Positions 58,552 to 64,000 of a stretch of 64,000 bases of DNA are shown here, piece by piece; the first letter of the stretch is position 1; every line of letters starts with the position of its first letter. This stretch comes from Collybia mongolica. Its lineage: Eukaryota; Basidiomycota; Agaricomycetes; Agaricales; Clitocybaceae. The stretch spans positions 1,364,001 through 1,428,000 of the forward strand of contig JAAXNY010000001.1 in the NCBI GenBank assembly GCA_013420905.1. The letters are read 5' to 3'. The translations under genes and the position numbers were made by a program. The notes under the pieces were generated by a model. The model had not been told where the DNA came from, searched no databases, and saw only the letters and a list, made by a program, of their open reading frames with translations.

Positions 58552-60233
58552 TTACTTATGTCCATCAAGTCGATCAAACTCGGATGGTGGGGTATCAAAG
58601 TAATCGTCACCGTAGAACGACTCCATCTCTTCACCTAAATTGCCTACCGCCATACTCACGAATTTCATGTGTGCGCTGGACGTCAAATGTACGCTGTTCG
58701 ATAAGCGGCCGCCCGACGGCGCCAATGCCGAGGGGGAACGAAGGTTGAGGACGAGGCGAGAGACCATCGTTGATGTGATCAACTTGCTGAACGCAGCTCC
58801 GACAGCTTTCAAGTCCTTGGGCGCAAGCTAGGTATACAGTTTTAGCAGCGAATTCGGAGAAGTTGAGTGAATGCCTTACAAAATATATCAATGTGTTCAT
58901 GAGATTTGCCATAAAAATGACAAAAAAGTACATGATTCCGTCTCTTGCAAACCTGTGGAGAGTCCTAGCAGAGGATAAGTAACACAGGTGCACTGTAAAG
59001 AAGAAGGGGCTTGCTTACGGTGCATTTCCCGACATAAGGTAGGACCCAGACCGCCAGAGAGTTAGGCCGAATACAACCGCATCGGTGACTAAGGGAAACA
59101 CCCATTGTGCAGCTGTCATAGATAACAAGGTAATGAAGGGGTGTCCCAAAGGGCGTTGTATCTACGGAAACTCACAAAAGAGAGTGCTTGTGCTTGTGAA
59201 TATACATCCTTCAAACCCCGAGAATAAGATATGATTCAGCACCCTTTTCATAATAGTAATCACCAACAAGCCCCGGAGGCAAGGGAACAGCTGAATACGA
59301 GACGCCATCAGCCTTGAAAGGTATGCAGTCCAATTTCGACACTTACGAAATCCATTAGCAATTCCAATTAATCCCATAACCAGTTGAATAACCCAGAGAG
59401 TCATAAGAAATACCAGGACCCGAAGGCTGTGTCCATACAGGGCATAGACTCTGAGGATCATTATGACTGAGGAAGCGTCTCTCATAATGGAACCCCGCAA
59501 ATATATTAGACATAATGACATACGCTCACAAACTTGAACAGGGCGTCAACTGTGTGACATCGGGAGAAAGGAGGCATGTAACTCACTAGCAACAAGAAGG
59601 ACATTCACGGATCCAACGAAAGGTACAAAACGGGTGCATCTGCGGGTAAAGGATCAGGATCGTTTGCCTTCTCCTTCACACTAAATTTATGTTACGACTG
59701 AAGATGTGAGCGGATGTATGAGTACTAAAAATACATACATTAGCATGTGTACATACCGGTTTGTCCCACACTGGGTCGTCGTAAGCTTGACAATAGTGAA
59801 CACAGTGAGAGGATATATCTTGTCGATAAAGTCTGCCCCTACCTTCTGTAATTATGATGACTGTGATAGGTGTAATATACCGGTTGATCAGAAACAGCAT
59901 GGAAGCGCCTGTTATCCTCTGTTTCCAGATCCGTTCGACCTAGCAAAAAAAAAATAGATGGAAGAAATCAAGGTCTTGCATTTTCCAGGCATACTCACCT
60001 CTGCTAAAATGTTAATACTGCAATAAATGTGAGCATGATTATAGTAGCATTGAAGGGCTTACCCACCGTGGTCATACATCAGGAAAGTGACACAGGCCGC
60101 TTCGAAGTATTTACCAACCAAGCTAGTAGCGATTCGGTATTAGTTGGGCACCAAGGGAGATGAGATAATTCAACTCACAAGTGCTGAGCTGCTGACGCAA
60201 GGTGGGGAAGGTCAAGTCAGGGTGAGAGGCCAT
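58552..60233 (-). pseudogene. DUF6533-type membrane protein, frameshifted inverted copy
   Basis: Mirror copy of the gene at 52632-54316, including the ATG at 60233, all intron positions and the full last exon. The first exon lacks one G relative to the intact copy (CCTGAC for CCTGGAC), so splicing leads to a TGA in exon 2. The third exon lacks one C (TTTTAGCAGAG for TTTTCAGCAGAG), creating TAG in the original frame. The rest remains open, including VIMILRVYALYGHS and GIMYFFVIFMANLMNTLIYF. A start further downstream would lose the first span. I regard it as a young pseudogene; sequencing error would need two independent missing bases. Confidence 0.8.
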
Positions 60234-60796
60234 AGTGAGCAGGTATCCGAAGTTTGCCTACAGATAGTCCACCCTGGACTCTACGTTAAATATGACCACG
60301 GGTTGTTCGGCCATCACTCATATTTTAAAGTAAAATGCTCGACTACCTCAGTCGTACGCTCTTGTCAGAAATATCTCACATGAACAATCAATATTCAAGC
60401 AATGCGGCAGATGCTATATGATGAGGCACACCGACTCATTGCTTGATTGACTGAGGTGGAGGATTAATATGATACGTTGGAATACCCACTTTGCAGTTAA
60501 TATAGATCACTTCAACACTGCGCCGCCAGCGATTTCATGCGAATCGATCCTCGGTAAGGAAGCTAAGGTGCAAAGAGGAACCGAATGAACAATAAAAATA
60601 CTCGTTAGGGAACTAGAAATCTCACCTGTTGATTATGTTGATGGAATGTCGGACATAGTGCTCGTGTTCATATCAATAGGTCAAAGCTATAGCTATTCAC
60701 GAACACTTCCCAGACCCAAGAAGTTTTTGTCTCTCACTTGATCTATAAGGAGAGTTCTATTCATAAGTGATATAACAAATCAGCTCCACAAGCACG
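58552..60796 (-). repeat. Inverted repeat, right arm
   Basis: Reverse-complement copy of about 52047-54317. It ends inside sequence resembling the left arm's outer edge (gacgacgt, gagctga and ttgttat blocks in the same order). The outer few hundred bases are more diverged than the gene part. Confidence 0.9.
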
Positions 60797-61613
60797 TCGT
60801 CCATCAGGAAACCGTGGGGATATGGATTTGTATAGTCAGGCGTAGATGCTAAAATGATACATGAAACGGTTGTACTTGCGTAAATTCCTTGATACATCAT
60901 TAGCTGTGATGAGCAAGGCCCTTCAAGTATATATCAGGACCATGACGATTATGACGTGCGATTTCATACTTCTGCCTGTACGCGGGGGACTGTCCCTATT
61001 CTCGTCATCGTTGGGGTGCTGCAGGTGCGCGTTAGGCTGAAACCCACGCTCGTGCCTGTGTTCGCCCTCCCATCACGTCCATCAATCCATCAATACCCGT
61101 CGCCAGCTTCCCGCTCTCTTGGGTCGAAAGTAACCCATAATATTTAGCTGCTCATCCGTACTATACCCCGACAGGAGTTTGAAAACGTACCAGAGTTTGA
61201 AAATCAGGTCTCAGTTGCGCAACACTCATGATTTCGACCTAAGACTTGGTACAGGACACCACCTACACATACTTGATATACCTGTACCCTCAAAAGCCTG
61301 ATAGATTGAATGTTGTTGCAACGCGATGAGGTTGCGTTGCCAGAATGCTTGAAAATCACCTGATGTAACCGTATTGGCACGCAGATCCTGCCAGATCGGG
61401 CAGGTGAATTATCATCTAAAGCTGGAAAAAGTTTTGCCCATATATAAAGAATACAAGGGTAAAAGCCCTAAGTACTACGCAATGTTGTTGTTGAATGCGG
61501 TGAGGTTCAAGCAAATGGAATTGACAAGCGTGATTCATGGGTGACATTTTTCAACCTCCGCTTGAAAGCAAACCTCTGTGCTTTGAGCAGCTCGTCCGAA
61601 AGATAATTCTGCG
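60797..61613. other. Intergenic region right of the inverted repeat
   Basis: 817 bp, AT-rich in parts, without recognised genes. It may hold degraded mobile-element sequence. Confidence 0.4.
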
Positions 61614-62034
61614 ATGCCCAAATCTCAAAAAGGTGTTGTTAACTCTCGTAATAATCGTGGACCTCCTCGAAAAACCAAAACCATAACCCCCGAGGTGGAA
61701 AAACGCATTGCAGAAGCTTGCGAGGCTTTACACACCGGTACCTGCAAGAATCTTGCAAAAGCAGCAAAGGAATTTGAACATCCCACCAGCTGTATCAACC
61801 TCAGCATCCTTTTCCAATCATAGTACACAGAGTCCCTCGCAGCCCATATACCACCGTTACCATCCTTATCAATACCAGCAACCCTCGCCCTCGCCCTCGT
61901 CTCGGCGTTCCATTAGTCAACTAACGAGGTCAACGACGCCTCCTCCCCCCTCCATGCATGATTCCTTGACTGCTGGGCCTTACGTACTCAACCATATCCC
62001 TCTTCCCTACAATTATCATATACCTCGTCGTTAG
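61614..62034 (+). pseudogene. HTH (psq/CENP-B-like) fragment with Pro/Ser tail, one frameshift
   Basis: The frame from 61614 starts MPKSQKGVVNSRNNRGPPRK, then EVEKRIAEACEAL and NLAKAAKEFE. This resembles the N-terminal helix-turn-helix seen in basidiomycete pogo-like transposases and related proteins. Near 61782 homology moves to the next frame (NIPPAVSTSASF), which stays open to 62034 as a Pro/Ser/Tyr-rich tail ending LNHIPLPYNYHIPRR. A single extra base would explain the break. No DDE catalytic domain is present. It could be a decayed transposon remnant joined to a foreign tail, or a small gene with an assembly or sequencing error. Confidence 0.5.
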
Positions 62035-63080
62035 TGCTCATTTTGTGTATTCCGAATCAAATCAAGACTGAAATCTCCCTTCCAACTTGTCAAATGCCCG
62101 ATCCTCAGCGGCCTGGGGCTCGTTTACGTTTCGGAGTTTCAAATGCATTGTGACCATGGCGTTACTGGAGTTTCAATCACTGGACCATTTTGGTTTTCGA
62201 CGCCGGAATCTCTCCGAGGCTCTTTCCTCGACATAAAAAAAGAATCTGAGTAGATAGAATCCAAGCTAATATGCACACCAATGAGTGGCAAAAATTCCTA
62301 AGGGAATGGAGGGACGGGAGAGGCAGCAGTCGAGGGTTTACCAAAAAGTTTCAAACACTGGTCACCCCATAGTATGTTGTACATTCCCTATGTTTCATGT
62401 AATTTTATTTTTGCCCGTCAAAAATCATTGAATATACTCCAGTCATTGCAAGAGAAAGGCTATATATATGTCATAGATGAGGAATATGGCATCAAGAAAC
62501 CAACGAAAACCATACCCGAAAAACATATCCAGAAAACATATCTGAGAAAAACTATATTCCGCTCATCCACAATTTTGCTTTGGACATTACAGGGCAAAGG
62601 CCATAACACAGATAAGGGACACAACATTGAGAAACTGACGACAAATGAGTCAATTATATCCGAAAAAGTGTGTCCCCAATGACACCCTTCAGTGGATTTT
62701 CTGCCAGAAACAATAACTTACCCACAATTCACAGATCTCCACCTAGAGCTAGATGAGGGAGTTGAATATCAGTGGGTTCATCCTCTGAAGTTAACTTCAA
62801 ATTTGCTCGGCTAGGTCAATTGACTTGCATAGAGGAAGTGGCATTTATAATTGTACCCGTGAAGTTCAGGAAATTGGGGGATTGGATTGAAACAGTCTAG
62901 CATACATCCTGGATAGAAAACCTTACACCACTCTGCACAGGTTCAGTTTAACATCACATATTGAAAATTCAGAACACAGAATTTGCCCCAGTGCACGTTG
63001 TGAGGCATCGTTAAAGTCGTCCAAGTTCCTCCCAGACGCTGAAGTGATAGCGACTCTGGATATACCTCGATCCACAACTA
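62035..63080. other. Intergenic region, AT-rich, no recognised gene
   Basis: 1 kb between the HTH fragment and the convergent ENP2 stop. An open plus-strand frame at 62374-62682 is Lys/Ile/Thr-rich, in keeping with local base composition, and matches nothing I know. Confidence 0.4.
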
Positions 63081-64000
63081 TCACCCATCAATCTTCCTAA
63101 ACACGTTTTTGCTTCCACTTCGAACACCTTTTCTCCTTTGTGTCCTCCCTTTCCGATCACTCTCGCTCATCCGCGTGAGGCCCTCGTCTCCGCCCTTTTC
63201 CATACCAGCACCAAAAGTCTCCACACCCGCCCTCCTCTCCTTGCCCTTGCCTTTGGGAGGCCCACCACCAGAAACCAACATATCTTCGGCATCATTTAAC
63301 CCAGATGATGACGAAGGCACCCAACTCATCTCCATACCCCCCTCTGCACTACTATATGAGGGTCGCTCTTTTCCGGCCGTCGACCCCTTCGACTCCCGAA
63401 GTTGGCCAAAGGTGGCATTTTTGTCAAAGCCTCGCACACCATTAGCGCCTGTAACACGCATGGGAACAAGGTTGACACCAGCGATGCGGTTGCGTTCTCG
63501 GGTGCGCGTATACGCTTCCTGAGCTCGAGCGTTTTTCTGCCCGGGGCGAGCGCGGGGATCAAACTTGTTGAGTTCTATCATGGAAATGCAGTGTTGAGTG
63601 AGAAAGGACGAAGTAATCGAAAAATCAATGACTAACCACCCGCGTCACTGCTATCGCTTCCGCTATCCTCACTGGCATTACTTTCACTCTCGCTCTCGCT
63701 CTCGCCCAAGCCGTCCGAAGACATTTTATCGCTCTCCTCCTCTTCATCCTCAACGGCGGTCTTCCCTCTTGCTCCGCTCCTCTTCTGCGCGGCCGCTGAG
63801 GGATTCATCAGCGCGTACTCCCTGCTCTCCTCATCCACGGCATATTCTGCATTTTCGAACACCGCCGAGAACCGAGGATCATGGAGAATATTCGTCTTCT
63901 TAGCCTCATCATCTTCTTCAATAAGCTCTTCATCAACCTCCATGTCCGCATCAGCAACTCCCTTCTCAGCCTTCCTCAGCTTTCTCCTCTCCTCCCTCTT
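63081..64000 (-). CDS. ENP2: Enp2/NOL10-like ribosome biogenesis protein, C-terminal part
   Basis: Nucleolar WD-repeat protein needed for 18S rRNA processing. The window contains only the last two exons: from beyond 64000 to 63637, and 63574-63081, joined in phase 1. They give 285 residues and the stop. The NUC153 domain is seen as NILHDPRFSAVFENAEYAVD and EESREYALMNPSAAAQKR. An acidic Ser/Glu run follows, then ELNKFDPRARPGQKNARAQE. The C-terminus ends with a basic tail (GRTQRRKGVRSGSKNVFRK), as usual for nucleolar proteins. The beta-propeller part lies outside the window. Confidence 0.9.

Noticed and set aside
61880..61910. Short CCCTCG repeats looking like a microsatellite
   Set aside because: Only three units, within a Pro/Ser-rich tail where codon repetition explains it.
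62374..62682. Plus-strand frame of 102 residues rich in Lys, Ile and Thr
   Set aside because: Composition follows the local AT richness, and no homologous family comes to mind.
63680..63720. CTCTCG-type repeat near the right end
   Set aside because: It encodes the Ser/Glu run of the Enp2/NOL10 acidic region on the minus strand, so it is coding low complexity rather than an independent repeat.
1..64000. Search by eye for tRNA genes, rRNA, CRISPR arrays, complete transposons and a biosynthetic cluster
   Set aside because: No B-box-like tRNA signature, no regularly spaced repeats, no DDE or reverse transcriptase domains. The NRPS-like gene is primary-metabolic LYS2 without cluster partners.

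Overview
This window is eukaryotic and fungal, most likely from an Agaricomycete-type basidiomycete. Almost every gene is split by 45-70 bp introns with GT-AG ends, and fungal markers are present: alpha-aminoadipate reductase (lysine by the aminoadipate route), a Delta12 oleate desaturase, a DUF6533-type membrane protein and a PKL-like kinase of a kind I associate with mushroom-forming fungi. Exon models below were built by hand from splice sites, reading phase and family conservation. All complete multi-exon models close in frame. No species was identified, and no tRNA, rRNA, CRISPR or bacterial signal was seen.

Left third (1-26.3 kb) is mainly housekeeping: HMG-CoA reductase (+), ribosomal protein eL42 (+), NatA auxiliary subunit Naa15 (-), cohesin regulator Pds5 (+, sharing a 128-bp promoter with Naa15), a type-B carboxylesterase (-), SRP19 (-), a JTB-like membrane protein (+, sharing a 157-bp promoter with SRP19) and a secreted GH18 chitinase (+).

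Middle (26.5-34.4 kb) is a tandem segmental duplication. The unit is an ADH 3' end, a kinase-like gene and a short conserved ORF 'X'. It occurs twice and ends in one complete zinc alcohol dehydrogenase. The first kinase-like copy is intact and the second is a pseudogene.

From 34.9 to 50.4 kb the layout is again conserved-gene rich: an RBR ubiquitin ligase (+), LYS2 (+), Delta12 desaturase (-), an unknown coiled-coil protein (+), a YIH1/IMPACT-like protein (+) and a SET-domain protein (+).

Right part (50.8-64 kb) starts with a small secreted repeat protein (-). It then has a roughly 2.2-kb inverted repeat (52.05-54.32 and 58.55-60.80 kb). The left arm carries an intact DUF6533-type membrane protein and the right arm a frameshifted copy. 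Between the arms lies a complete dihydroxyacetone kinase. A decayed HTH fragment follows, and the window ends inside an Enp2/NOL10 ribosome-biogenesis gene (-).
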